Made by a program: the position numbers and the translations under genes | NCBI RefSeq assembly: GCF_003797185.1 | Contig: NZ_RKMH01000010.1 | Span: 165,689 to 229,688, forward strand | DNA length: 64,000 nucleotides | Direction: 5' to 3' | From: Gordonia oryzae | Lineage (GTDB): Bacteria > Actinomycetota > Actinomycetes > Mycobacteriales > Mycobacteriaceae | The notes under the pieces: model-generated | What the model was told of the DNA's origin: nothing | Seen by the model: only the letters and a program-made list of their open reading frames with translations | The model's database searches: none | Part shown: piece after piece, positions 52,048 through 60,674 of the stretch | Layout: every line of letters begins with the position of its first letter | Numbering within the stretch: position 1 is the first letter of the stretch

Positions 52048-54515
52048 GTCGCCGTCGCTGGTGTCGTCGCCTCGGCCAGGATGTCCCGCACGGTCATTTG
52101 CAGGCGTTTGATGCTCGCCATGGTCAGATCGTCGGTGCCGTCGTGCACCGCGCCCGCGCAGAACCGTATCGACGGTCCTCGGTGGTCGCGGCGGGCCATC
52201 CAACTGTTAATGCTGCTCTTCGTGTCACCGTAGATGGCCAGCGCCACACGAGTTTTCGTCCGCACGTGGGCGGCCCACGTCGATTCTGAGGTCTCTGGGT
52301 CGACGCCGAGCGTGGCTTGCTTGCGGAAGTAGACCTGTTTGGCCGCCGATTCAACTGCGAGCCGGTAAAGGCCGGGAAGGGCCTTCTTCTTGACCTGATC
52401 GCTGACACCGTCGTCCTTGATCAGAGCGATGGCGTCGTCGACGTAGCGGGCGGCGGGTGACGCGTTGGTGGTCACGGTAACCATTGATCCGGTAGATCGC
52501 CTGACGGACAGCAGTTCCGCCGGCACCGAGGCGTTACGGATCGCGGTGGGCAGGCGATCGTCGTGGGAGAAGACGATCACCTGGCGGTCTTTCGCGAGTT
52601 CCTCGAGTTCGCCGAGAAAGCCGTCGATCTTGGCCGGGTCCATGGCCTGGATCGGGTCGTCGAGGATCAGGAATCGGAACGGGCTCGCTTCGGCGGTGGC
52701 CCGCGGGATGAACAGCGCGAGGGCCAATGCGTGCAGTTCTCCCTGGCTCATCACTGACATCGCGCCGAGTTCGTGATCGCCGATGGAACCGGTGACGTCG
52801 ACGCGCCGGCGGTTGCCGGCACCGATCAGGGCGACCGTGCCGAGGTCGACGTCGCTTTCCTGCCGCAGTCGCGCCCAGATCTCACGGGTGCGCTGCACAA
52901 TCGGAGCGAGTCGCCGTTCGCGCAGCGTGGTGGATGCGTGTCGCAGCCAGGTCTGCGCGGCCGACGCGCGCGTCAGCCTCTCGTTCGCGTGCTCGGCTTT
53001 GCGGTGCAGCTCAACCCAACCGAGGATCTGACCGGCCAGGGGTGCCCACGCGTCGTCGAGTTCGTCTGCGCGGGAACGCGCTTGGTTGGTAAGAACGTTC
53101 GCCGCCTCGTGAATCAGCAGGAAAGCGTTGTCGACGTGATCGGGCCACGCGGCCACGTCGGCGGGGAGCGCACTCAGTGTTGCTCGCGCGGCAGCGTATC
53201 CCGGCAACGCCGGCAGCTGCTCCCCGTCGGGTGCCGGCAGTTCCGGCACTTTCGCGATCAGTGCTCGAATACCCTCTTGTGCGGCGTGTTTCGCACGTTG
53301 GAATTCTTGCTGCTCACCGAGGAGCTGTCGCGATTCGGCGATCTGGCGCTGTGCCTGTTCGCGCCATTGGGCGTCGAGGGTGCCTTGTCCGCAGACAGGG
53401 CAGGTCTCGCCGTCGTGGTCGCGCTGCCAGTCGATCGCCGCTTGCAGCAGGGTACTGCGTTGGGAGAGAGCGTCGAAGAGGCTTCCGGCGCTGTCGGCTT
53501 CAGCCGCGAGCGTCTCGCGTAGCTGGGCGGTCAGTGCGCCGACGCCCGCGATTGTGGGCAGTTCGACGGCCGCGATCCGGCGGAGCCTGCTCACCGTTTG
53601 CGCCGCCGACGATCCGGTTCCGACGGCGGCCGCCTCGGCGTCGTCGACCTTGAACGGCCGGCGCTTGGTGTAAGCGAGTACCTGTGCCGCCCGCGGGTCG
53701 TCGGCGCTTTCGAGATGGGCACGCATCGCCTTACGCGCCTGTTCTGCTTCAGCTGCAGGCTTTTTCAGTTCTTTGAGCGCTGTGGCGAGGCGCGCTTCGG
53801 CATCATTCATCTGGGTGAGGGCCAGCAGCCGGTTGATGCGGTCGTAGAATGCCGCCTGCCCTTCCTCGAACACGCCACCGACTTCCTCGTAGGAGAGGAT
53901 CGGGCGGTAGATGTCGAGTGGCTGATCCCATCCGAGGCCGGCGACATCGGTGGCCGATTCGCCGTGTATCTGCGCCCAGAGTTTCGCGTCATAGAGTCCG
54001 GCGCCGTCGTTCCAGGAGGCCGCGACGATCAGGTCGGTGGCGTGTTTGCCGTCGTCGCGGACCAAGGCGAAGCGGACGGAGACCGCGGCGTCGACGTCCT
54101 GGTGGATGTTGCGCCAGGAGTCTTGCCAGTGTTTGGACCGTTCCTTCCAGCGGTAACTGGTGCCGGTGAGCGCGAACTCGACGGCCTCGGCGAAACTCGA
54201 CTTGCCCGAGCCGTTGCGGCCGCTGACGACGGTGATACCCGGAAAGGGATTGAGTTCCAATGTCGATTCCGGGCCGATCCCACGGAATCCGCGAACGGTG
54301 ACGGACCGGATGTAAGCGGTCACCGGCGTCGCCTGCGCAGCAGCCACCGTCGCCGGCCGCGTCACCTGGGGCGCGTCGTCACCGAACTGTGCGGTGAGTT
54401 CATCGTCGCTACGTAGTGCCGCGACGACCATCAGTGCGACCTCCTCGTCGAGGTTAGGGTCCTGCTCGATCAGGTCCCAGATCTCGTTCTCGACCGTGCT
54501 CGCGTCCACGTTCAC
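52044..54515 (-). CDS. SMC/Rad50-like AAA ATPase with zinc hook
   Basis: 823-residue ATPase. Walker A GRNGSGKSS is near residue 115 after a start-of-domain beta strand, followed by the N-terminal ABC half. A long helical coiled-coil region has the zinc-hook motif CPVCG near residue 380. The C-terminal half carries the signature MSQGELHAL and Walker B FRFLILDDP. A further helical domain of 160 residues ends the protein and contains RFCAGAVHDG, an Arg-x6-His pattern that could be a second HEPN-like site. GTG 54515 follows AGTGAGG; the frame upstream to 54929 is antisense to the ggt remnant. RloC and other anticodon-nuclease ATPases are the nearest familiar design. Confidence 0.82.
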   Translation of the reverse strand: MNVDASTVENEIWDLIEQDPNLDEEVALMVVAALRSDDELTAQFGDDAPQVTRPATVAAAQATPVTAYIRSVTVRGFRGIGPESTLELNPFPGITVVSGRNGSGKSSFAEAVEFALTGTSYRWKERSKHWQDSWRNIHQDVDAAVSVRFALVRDDGKHATDLIVAASWNDGAGLYDAKLWAQIHGESATDVAGLGWDQPLDIYRPILSYEEVGGVFEEGQAAFYDRINRLLALTQMNDAEARLATALKELKKPAAEAEQARKAMRAHLESADDPRAAQVLAYTKRRPFKVDDAEAAAVGTGSSAAQTVSRLRRIAAVELPTIAGVGALTAQLRETLAAEADSAGSLFDALSQRSTLLQAAIDWQRDHDGETCPVCGQGTLDAQWREQAQRQIAESRQLLGEQQEFQRAKHAAQEGIRALIAKVPELPAPDGEQLPALPGYAAARATLSALPADVAAWPDHVDNAFLLIHEAANVLTNQARSRADELDDAWAPLAGQILGWVELHRKAEHANERLTRASAAQTWLRHASTTLRERRLAPIVQRTREIWARLRQESDVDLGTVALIGAGNRRRVDVTGSIGDHELGAMSVMSQGELHALALALFIPRATAEASPFRFLILDDPIQAMDPAKIDGFLGELEELAKDRQVIVFSHDDRLPTAIRNASVPAELLSVRRSTGSMVTVTTNASPAARYVDDAIALIKDDGVSDQVKKKALPGLYRLAVESAAKQVYFRKQATLGVDPETSESTWAAHVRTKTRVALAIYGDTKSSINSWMARRDHRGPSIRFCAGAVHDGTDDLTMASIKRLQMTVRDILAEATTPATAT

Positions 54516-54589
54516 ATCCTCACTCGATGGCGACCAGTCCGTATCTTGGCAGACGCCACCGACACGACGTAGACGAACGGGGCGGCCGA

Positions 54590-55063
54590 CTACTGCAGCT
54601 GCGCGTCGTCCCCCATCACCGCACCTTCCCGGCGGGGGTCGGCACCGCCGACCCAGCCTTTGGTGGGATTGAGTCGCCACAGCGCGCTCAGGCCGCTGGA
54701 CTGGTCGTCGACGGACACCTGCTCGCCGCGTTGCCGCAGGCCGGTCACCAGCGGATCGGAGGCGCCGTCGTCGGCGGTGTTCACCAGTCGATGTTCGAGC
54801 GGATGTTCGCCACCGACGTTGGACACCGGGACCAGCGCGCTGAGGATCTTGGCGTAGTCGGGATTGGTCAGGCGGGTGCCAGCGGCCTTGGGCGCGTGCC
54901 GTCCGGGTTGAGGAAGTAGGTGCGGGCATCGTCGTCGGCGATGAGATCCTGGGCGGAGTCGGCGCTGGCTGCGGCGAGACGTGGTGAGATGTCGAAACCG
55001 TTGTCCGACAGTTGGATCGCGGGGTCGAACAGCGACTGCCAGGACGAACGACCGAACTAGAGC
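54590..55063 (-). pseudogene. Gamma-glutamyltransferase remnant
   Basis: Two pieces of a gamma-glutamyltransferase. From the IS boundary (about 55060) the frame reads DPAIQLSDNGFDISPRLAAA and DARTYFLNPDG; after a frameshift near 54900 it reads AGTRLTNPDYAKILSAL, then jumps to the C-terminus GGADPRREGAVMGD. The 5' end is missing at the IS, and the middle with the catalytic Thr (normally in a T-T-H motif) is deleted, so it is inactive. Confidence 0.7.
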
Positions 55064-56038
55064 GTGTCTCCTATATGCGTTGTAACCAGCTGAGGATGGC
55101 GTTGAGTAGGACGCCGGCCCGGTAGGTGATAGCAAGTTTGTCGTAGCGGGTCGCCAGGCCGCGCCATTGCTTGGTCCAGGCGAAACAACGTTCGACCACG
55201 TTACGGTTCTGATGGGCCTGGGCATCGAATGCCGGTGGCCGTCCACCTTTGCTTCCACGCTTCTTCCGACTGTTGATCTGGGTGGACTTCTCCGGAATGA
55301 CCGCGGTGATTCCTTGGCTCCGCAACAACTCCCGGTTCACCCCGGTGGCATAAGCCTTATCAGCGGCCACCGTGTCAGGACGAGTCCGCGGCCGACCGCG
55401 ACCCACCCGCGGAAGGTAAATATCGTCGAGGACCTGCTCCAGGATCGCTCCGTCGTTACGTTGCCCACCGGTGACCACCATCGCCAACGGGCGGCCCTTC
55501 TCGTCGACGGCGGCATGAATTTTCGTTGTCAATACGCCCCGCGACCGCCCGATCCCGTGACCAGCGGGTTCACCACCGTCAGGCTGATCATTCGTGTAAT
55601 TCGACGACGCCCCCTGTGTCCTGATCAATCGGGTGTTGGCGGCGATTCTGGCTGAGGCTGACGCGGCCGGACAGATCGAGTGGAATGTGTCGGTTGATGC
55701 GACGATCAACCGGGCGCATCAGCATGCAACAAGTACGACACGGCCCCACGTCCCGTCCTGGGCGTAGCGGCGATGACGTTTCCATACCGTCTGCCAGGGC
55801 CCGAACGCCTCACGAGGCAAGTCCCGCCACGGGATGCCCGCCCGATACCGCTACGCGATGCCCTCCACAACCAGACGGTGCTCCCCAAACGGATGCGCCC
55901 TCTTACCCACATTCGACGGCAGCAGCGGCCCAATCCGCGCCCACTGCTCATCACTGAAAACCAGATACCTCGACGTCGTCATCGCCACCCAAACAGCATG
56001 CCGCCGAACACCACCCAAACATGGGAGACAAGGCCTAG
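55057..56038 (-). mobile_element. IS5-family insertion sequence (defective)
   Basis: Element of about 980 bp with imperfect terminal inverted repeats sharing GTCTCC near each end (55059 onward and, reversed, from 56037). Both ends are bordered by CTAG, consistent with the short TA-type target duplication of the IS427 group of IS5. It carries one transposase gene, which is broken. It separates a ggt remnant from the hydrolase-like gene at 56035 and lies exactly on that gene's stop codon. Confidence 0.75.
55071..55982 (-). pseudogene. IS5-type transposase with internal inversion and nonsense codon
   Basis: DDE transposase in pieces. The N-terminus starts at ATG 55982 (SRYLVFSDEQWARIGPLLPS) and has a TAG at 55853-55851 where Tyr is expected. 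The segment about 55620-55741 encodes EADAAGQIEWNVSVDATINR on the + strand, opposite to the rest. The C-terminus on the − strand (GIGRSRG, TVAADKAYATG, NVVERCFAWTKQWRGL) then continues to the TAG at 55071. Turning the middle segment round would restore one protein. GTGTC/GACAC repeats at its borders may have promoted the inversion. Confidence 0.7.
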
Positions 56039-57825
56039 TCGGATTTCGTGTCCGCGTATGTTAACCCACTGACGGACTTATCCACCAGATCCTTCATTTC
56101 CAGCAACTCCGACAACCGTTCTAGGATCTCCTCTTGTTCAACCAGCGCCGCCAACGCCGGCGCCTTCTTATCGCTGATACCGCTCAACTGGTTGATCTCC
56201 GCCGAAATATCGCTGCGTGCCTCGGCTAGTGCAGAAAACAGTTCTTGATCATATTCCAGACCGAGAGTCGCCTGCGCATAGGCAGCCGTCACGCGGAGAA
56301 CGAAGGTTGCGACATCGGCGCCTGGCGACTTTCGTCGCATCACCGCGGCCGCCGTTGTTACTGCCGCACCGGTGCTGGTGATGCCACTCACCGTCGCAAT
56401 CCCGCCGATCATTCCGCCAGGGCCGAACGCCGCCAGACTGGATGTCAGCGCCGCGCCACCGGCCAATCCGGCGGGCGCCACAGCGGCGAGGCTGAGAGGG
56501 GCGATTGCCACAATGGCCAAGCCCGCACCCACTGCAGCGACCTGACCCCACCGCACGCCACTCTTCCTCAAGAATCCGGCAACCTCTTTGACCGCATCCT
56601 TAATACGATCGGCGATCTTGGGGTCACGGCCCAGCGCGGTAAGAACGGACCTCACCGCCTCTGCTCTCACGCCCTCGTCAACGTCAATCTCGAAGGGCGA
56701 GATCGGGTTACTCAGGGCAAGCACCGTGAGCTCCTCGACGAGTTGCGTGTTGCTCCAGTAGTCCGGGAGGTGCGGGAGTTCACCTTCAGCCAGTGTGTGG
56801 AACTCTCGGGGCAGGGGCATCCCCTCTTCGTTTGCCTCCCAAATCTGCTCCACAAGATCTTCGCGTCGAATGCGGACCGCCTCGGCGAACCGTGCCTTGG
56901 TCCCCTTGGTCAGCCCTGCCTCGAGTGCGTAGCAATAGTGCATCTCCAAGAGCTTTGATGCGGTCTCGTCGGTGAGCGCTGTTGTTACACGCGTGGTCCG
57001 GCGATCGCCACTACGGGCGCGATGAAATGCGAGCGAGACCGCCCTGGCCACAGCCGAGTTGTCGAAGTATCGATCTGCGCTGTGCGCAGTCTTGCCAATA
57101 TTCACACGGATGTCACGCACATCGCTGAATGCGGTTGAGAGACCACGTCCCCGAGTTATCGGGTCGCGCGGACTGAACATATTCAGCCAGTCATCCACAT
57201 CCGCGTAGGGAAAGTTGGCTATCAACTGGCCGCTGGATTGACCGAAGATCTTTGAACTGACCGGGCTTCCGATGGTGATGAATCGCTTCACGCGAATATT
57301 GGATGGAAGTCGTGAGATCACGTCTATCGCAACGACGCTGCCCAGGCTGTGGCCCACGAGCACGACCTCGCCGTCGGGCGGTAGCTTACCGAGAACCTTG
57401 CGGACAATCGCACCACGTAGCCCTTTCGAGTTGACGTACCGGTTCACCTGACCGACGACGTGCTTTGCCTCGCCGGGAGCAAACCTCGCCGCGCCCTGAA
57501 CCCAGGCAGGGTTTCCTGCGTCGAGGACGCCTCCCCATCCCAGAACCTGCGCATTTGGGTCCCGTCCGACAGATCGAAGTGCCGTCATCTGCCGAGTTTG
57601 AAAATGCGCGCGGGCTTTGGCATCACTCGATTCCTTCGTCGTGGTGACCTTGGGTAGATCGGCCCGGATGCCGCTGGTTGCCAGCATGTCCGCGTAGTAG
57701 GGAGCAATCACATCGTCTTCGGGTATGGGATCGAGGCCTTCTTGGGCGAGTCGACGGTTCAGGGCACGTAGCCACGCGCGGTCGCGACCACCGTCGCCGA
57801 CCCCATGCAAGAAGACGAGTTTCAC
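56035..57825 (-). CDS. Lipase-like alpha/beta hydrolase with C-terminal membrane segments
   Basis: 596-residue protein. The N-terminal 220 residues form a lipase-like alpha/beta fold starting FLHGVGDGGRDRAW with nucleophile elbow GHSLGS near residue 160. A helical middle follows, then two or three Gly/Ala-rich hydrophobic segments (residues about 425-505) and a leucine-rich coiled-coil tail. The stop TAG is shared with the CTAG border of the IS, but the reading frame would also stop there without it. The domain plan (hydrolase plus membrane anchor plus tail) is that of an effector acting at the membrane; no named family recognised. ATG 57825 is the start. Confidence 0.72.
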   Translation of the reverse strand: MKLVFLHGVGDGGRDRAWLRALNRRLAQEGLDPIPEDDVIAPYYADMLATSGIRADLPKVTTTKESSDAKARAHFQTRQMTALRSVGRDPNAQVLGWGGVLDAGNPAWVQGAARFAPGEAKHVVGQVNRYVNSKGLRGAIVRKVLGKLPPDGEVVLVGHSLGSVVAIDVISRLPSNIRVKRFITIGSPVSSKIFGQSSGQLIANFPYADVDDWLNMFSPRDPITRGRGLSTAFSDVRDIRVNIGKTAHSADRYFDNSAVARAVSLAFHRARSGDRRTTRVTTALTDETASKLLEMHYCYALEAGLTKGTKARFAEAVRIRREDLVEQIWEANEEGMPLPREFHTLAEGELPHLPDYWSNTQLVEELTVLALSNPISPFEIDVDEGVRAEAVRSVLTALGRDPKIADRIKDAVKEVAGFLRKSGVRWGQVAAVGAGLAIVAIAPLSLAAVAPAGLAGGAALTSSLAAFGPGGMIGGIATVSGITSTGAAVTTAAAVMRRKSPGADVATFVLRVTAAYAQATLGLEYDQELFSALAEARSDISAEINQLSGISDKKAPALAALVEQEEILERLSELLEMKDLVDKSVSGLTYADTKSD

Positions 57826-57959
57826 GGGACCTTCCTATCAGAAGCCTCCGACAGCCTAGGGAAGGTGTGATCGATATGCCGTAACCGCATCGGCTTGTCG
57901 CCACTCGTGCGGGCGCATCCTCGAGCTCCTCGCGCCTCCTCGCGCCTGTTGGCGGCAGG

Positions 57960-58064
57960 CCCAGTCAGGTCACCACTCTGTTCAATGCCGAACCCGGGCA
58001 TGAGGTCGCGCCATTCGCCGCGGCGATGGTCGGCAATGTCGCGGTGATGACGGCGACCATCGAG
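57960..58064 (+). pseudogene. Fic gene fragment
   Basis: The + strand reads SQVTTLFNAEPGHEVAPFAA directly joined to MVGNVAVMTATIE. Both pieces match, in order, residues about 70-85 and 130-145 of the intact Fic protein at 59432 (SQVITRFDAELGHEVAPFAA and IVGNVAAMTAAID). The about 40 residues between, including the inhibitory Ser-x3-Glu-Asn motif, are deleted. It is a remnant of a second fic copy. Confidence 0.65.
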
Positions 58065-58065
58065 C

Positions 58066-58264
58066 ACGAGTCGCTCAATTCCCGCTCGTGCCACACATCG
58101 TGCTCTTGATGAAGAGCCGGGATCCTCCAGACCATGGACAGGTGTAGCTCAACGTTCACCGGAAGCTCAATGTCGTTCGCCTTGGCGAACGCGCGAACGA
58201 AAGGATCGACGACGCGGTCGTAGTGCGCAGCAATGCTCCACACAGCATCCAGGATACAGAGCGC
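58066..58264 (-). pseudogene. Protein-like fragment on the − strand, possibly an inverted N-terminus
   Basis: The − strand is open and reads like folded protein (CILDAVWSIAAHYDRVVDPF, FAKANDIELPVNVELHLSMV). It has no start of its own and ends where the fic fragment begins. It abuts, head to head, the + strand gene at 58233, which lacks a plausible N-terminus. Reversing this segment would place it as the N-terminus of that gene. Confidence 0.35.
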
Positions 58265-58715
58265 GATGCTGCCCCTGGAGGTCGAAGCGCTTCTCGCCGT
58301 GACCAACAGACAGCGGACCTCAACTCGGTCGGGAATCACCACAGCAGAGGCCAGCATTCGCTACGCAGAGATTCTCTCTGCGAACAGCATCGAAACGCTC
58401 GCCGACGCCTCCGCTCTCCTTACCCGTCCTGAAGACCTTGAGAAAGTCGACACGGCTCTGGCCACGGTAGCCGGCGACGGCGCACACGGTGTCCGGCGCG
58501 GATACCTCTGGATGCTCGTCGGCGACAGCGACCGGATCAAGCCGGACCGGATGATCCTGAAGTGGTTCGGAAAAACGCTCGGCCACCACGTGGCCCCAAC
58601 AGAGGCCACTGAGATTCTGCGCGCCGCATCGCCGATTTGTTCAGAACGATTGGGACGCACGGTTACTGGATGGGATATCGATCACGCGATCTGGTTACAC
58701 GCCCGCGCGACGTAA
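58233..58715 (+). CDS. Hypothetical HhH-like protein, probably N-terminally truncated
   Basis: 160-residue reading frame. From residue about 20 it reads as a helical protein (LLAVTNRQRTSTRSG) and ends in a helix-hairpin-helix-like segment (RRGYLWMLVGDSDRIKPDRM, WDIDHAIWLHAR) recalling base-excision glycosylase folds. The first 15 residues are antisense to the − strand fragment and are probably not original. No ribosome site precedes ATG 58233; an internal ATG at 58266 is an alternative. Activity unlikely to be intact. Confidence 0.5.
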   Translation: MLHTASRIQSAMLPLEVEALLAVTNRQRTSTRSGITTAEASIRYAEILSANSIETLADASALLTRPEDLEKVDTALATVAGDGAHGVRRGYLWMLVGDSDRIKPDRMILKWFGKTLGHHVAPTEATEILRAASPICSERLGRTVTGWDIDHAIWLHARAT

Positions 58716-59191
58716 TAGCACTTCTCAGTCCACGCGGCGCACTGTTCCACGAATGTGCCGTCATCCTCGGTGAGGGGACCGTCGTAGTGAATGAGAACCC
58801 ACTCCCGGTCGAGGTCGTCAATCAGTGCGGCAAGAGCTCCCATCATGTGCCGGTGCAGCACGTGCGAACGCCCCGTCGCGATCCGCACACCATCCGCGTC
58901 GCCCTCGACGTCGGGTAGCAACGCAGCGACCCGTCTCTCCAGCGGTGCACCATCAATTGCGAAGGTGGCGCAGGCGTATCGCGCAGCGGGTACGACGTCG
59001 ACCTCGATCCGCACGTGGGGTCCTGCGGTCAGGAAGTCGACACGATGGCCGTAGTCGGTGGCGCGAGTTCCGACGCATGGTCCCCAGGTGACGTCTGTAG
59101 TGCAGAGCATCAGTTCGGTCTGCTTGACGACGGCGCTTACGACATGGTCGACGGAAACGTCGTCGTCAATGGCCCAGCCGGCCACACTCAT
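58682..59191 (-). CDS. Hypothetical protein
   Basis: About 170-residue soluble protein with mixed alpha/beta pattern (VDHVVSAVVKQTELML, HRVDFLTAGPHVRIEVDVVP) and four or five Cys. AGAAGG just before ATG 59191 or GTG 59185 sets the start; the longer frame to 59401 is Arg/Gly-rich and unlikely. It converges with and overlaps the HhH-like gene by 34 bases. No family recognised. Confidence 0.55.
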   Translation of the reverse strand: MSVAGWAIDDDVSVDHVVSAVVKQTELMLCTTDVTWGPCVGTRATDYGHRVDFLTAGPHVRIEVDVVPAARYACATFAIDGAPLERRVAALLPDVEGDADGVRIATGRSHVLHRHMMGALAALIDDLDREWVLIHYDGPLTEDDGTFVEQCAAWTEKCYYVARACNQIA

Positions 59192-59431
59192 CCTTCTGAC
59201 GAGTCCACGATGGCAATCTCTCACCGCACCTACGTCGTTCGCACTCCAAGCACCGAGTCGTTGCCCAGGACAGCTCTCGCTACTCGTGGCGCCTTCGCAT
59301 GAGGCGCCCGCGAGATCGGGCTGACCGACGTAGTGGCGACCCTGTCCGAGGAAACAGGTCCGGGACGCCCGTCTGAGTAACACAACTGACCATACTGTCA
59401 CTTATTGAATAGGTGATAGTCCGACCGGATC

Positions 59432-60649
59432 ATGCCGTCAGATCCGCCGGATGCCTCCACCGCAGCAGGTGACTGGCCCGCGGTGGCCGCCGAAGTGGTC
59501 GAGTGGACGCCAACGCTGTCGCCGGACCTGCTCACCCGAGCACAACGCGCACGGTACCGGGGGCCGTACGAGGCGGCTGTCGTTCCGTTCATCACCGGTG
59601 CCACGCCCGTTCTCCACCCGAGCACGTCGGCTCTGGTGGCCGACGCAAGTCAGGTCATCACCCGGTTCGACGCCGAACTCGGCCATGAGGTCGCGCCCTT
59701 CGCAGCGATCCTGCTGCGCTCGGAATCAGCGTCGTCGTCGCGGATCGAGAATCTCTCCTCCGGCGCAAAGCAGATCGCGCTCGCCCAACTCGGTAGTACC
59801 GCAAAGCGCAACGCCACGGTGATCGTCGGCAATGTCGCGGCGATGACGGCGGCCATCGATCTCGCCGAGACCCTCGGTGCCCGTTCCGTCCTCGCCATAC
59901 ATCGCGCCCTGATTGAGCACCAGAACCCCGAGATCGCGGGCCGGTGGCGCTCCGATCAGGTGTGGGTCGGTGGCTCCAGCGTTGGCCCCCACGATGCCGA
60001 GTTCGTGGCGCCGGTCGCCGCGCGGGTTCCCGAGCTCATCGACGACCTGGTCGCGTTCATGAGCCGTCTCGACATGTCGCCGCTCGTCACTGCCGCCATT
60101 GCGCATGCGCAGTTCGAGACGATCCACCCGTTTCCCGACGGAAATGGGCGCACCGGCCGTGCACTCGTGCAATCGATGTTGCGTGGCCACGGGCTGACCC
60201 GCAACGTCACGGTTCCGGTGTCGGCCGGACTACTCTCCGACACCGAACACTACTTCGGCACTCTGGACGCATACCGCTCCGGGGATGTCACGCCGATCGT
60301 CGAAATCATGGCCACCGCAGCCATCTCCGCAACTCACCAGGCCACACAACTCGTTTCCGAACTACGCAACGTCCGCGCCCGATGGGACGACGTGGTTCGG
60401 GCACGGCGGGGGTCGGCGGCCAGGCGGCTCCTCGACGTCGTTCTCCGCCAACCCGTCGTCGACACCCGCACCGTCGCAACAGCACTCGATATCTCCCCCA
60501 CCAACGCCGGGCGAGCCATCACCCCGCTGGTCGACGCCGGGGTTCTGCAGGAGTTCACCGGGTTCAACCGAAATCGGATGTGGCAGGCGAACGACGTGCT
60601 CGGGGCACTCGATGACTTCGCGGCGCGGGCAGCGCGTCGTGGACCATGA
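59432..60649 (+). CDS. Fic-domain protein (probable AMPylator)
   Basis: 405-residue Fic protein. The catalytic motif HPFPDGNGRTGR is complete near residue 232, with the inhibitory motif SSRIEN (Ser-x3-Glu-Asn) near residue 100, so it is of the self-inhibited class. The C-terminal 70 residues form a winged helix (TVATALDISPTNAGRAI) that may bind DNA. It would transfer AMP from ATP to a target protein and may autoregulate. A decayed relative lies at 57960. ATG 59432 has no strong ribosome site. Confidence 0.88.
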   Translation: MPSDPPDASTAAGDWPAVAAEVVEWTPTLSPDLLTRAQRARYRGPYEAAVVPFITGATPVLHPSTSALVADASQVITRFDAELGHEVAPFAAILLRSESASSSRIENLSSGAKQIALAQLGSTAKRNATVIVGNVAAMTAAIDLAETLGARSVLAIHRALIEHQNPEIAGRWRSDQVWVGGSSVGPHDAEFVAPVAARVPELIDDLVAFMSRLDMSPLVTAAIAHAQFETIHPFPDGNGRTGRALVQSMLRGHGLTRNVTVPVSAGLLSDTEHYFGTLDAYRSGDVTPIVEIMATAAISATHQATQLVSELRNVRARWDDVVRARRGSAARRLLDVVLRQPVVDTRTVATALDISPTNAGRAITPLVDAGVLQEFTGFNRNRMWQANDVLGALDDFAARAARRGP

Positions 60650-60674
60650 CCTGGCAGGTGCCTACGAGTACGAG

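Noticed and set aside
54516..54929. 138-residue N-terminal extension of the SMC-like ATPase
   Set aside because: Arg-rich, overlaps the ggt remnant in another frame, and GTG 54515 has its own ribosome site.
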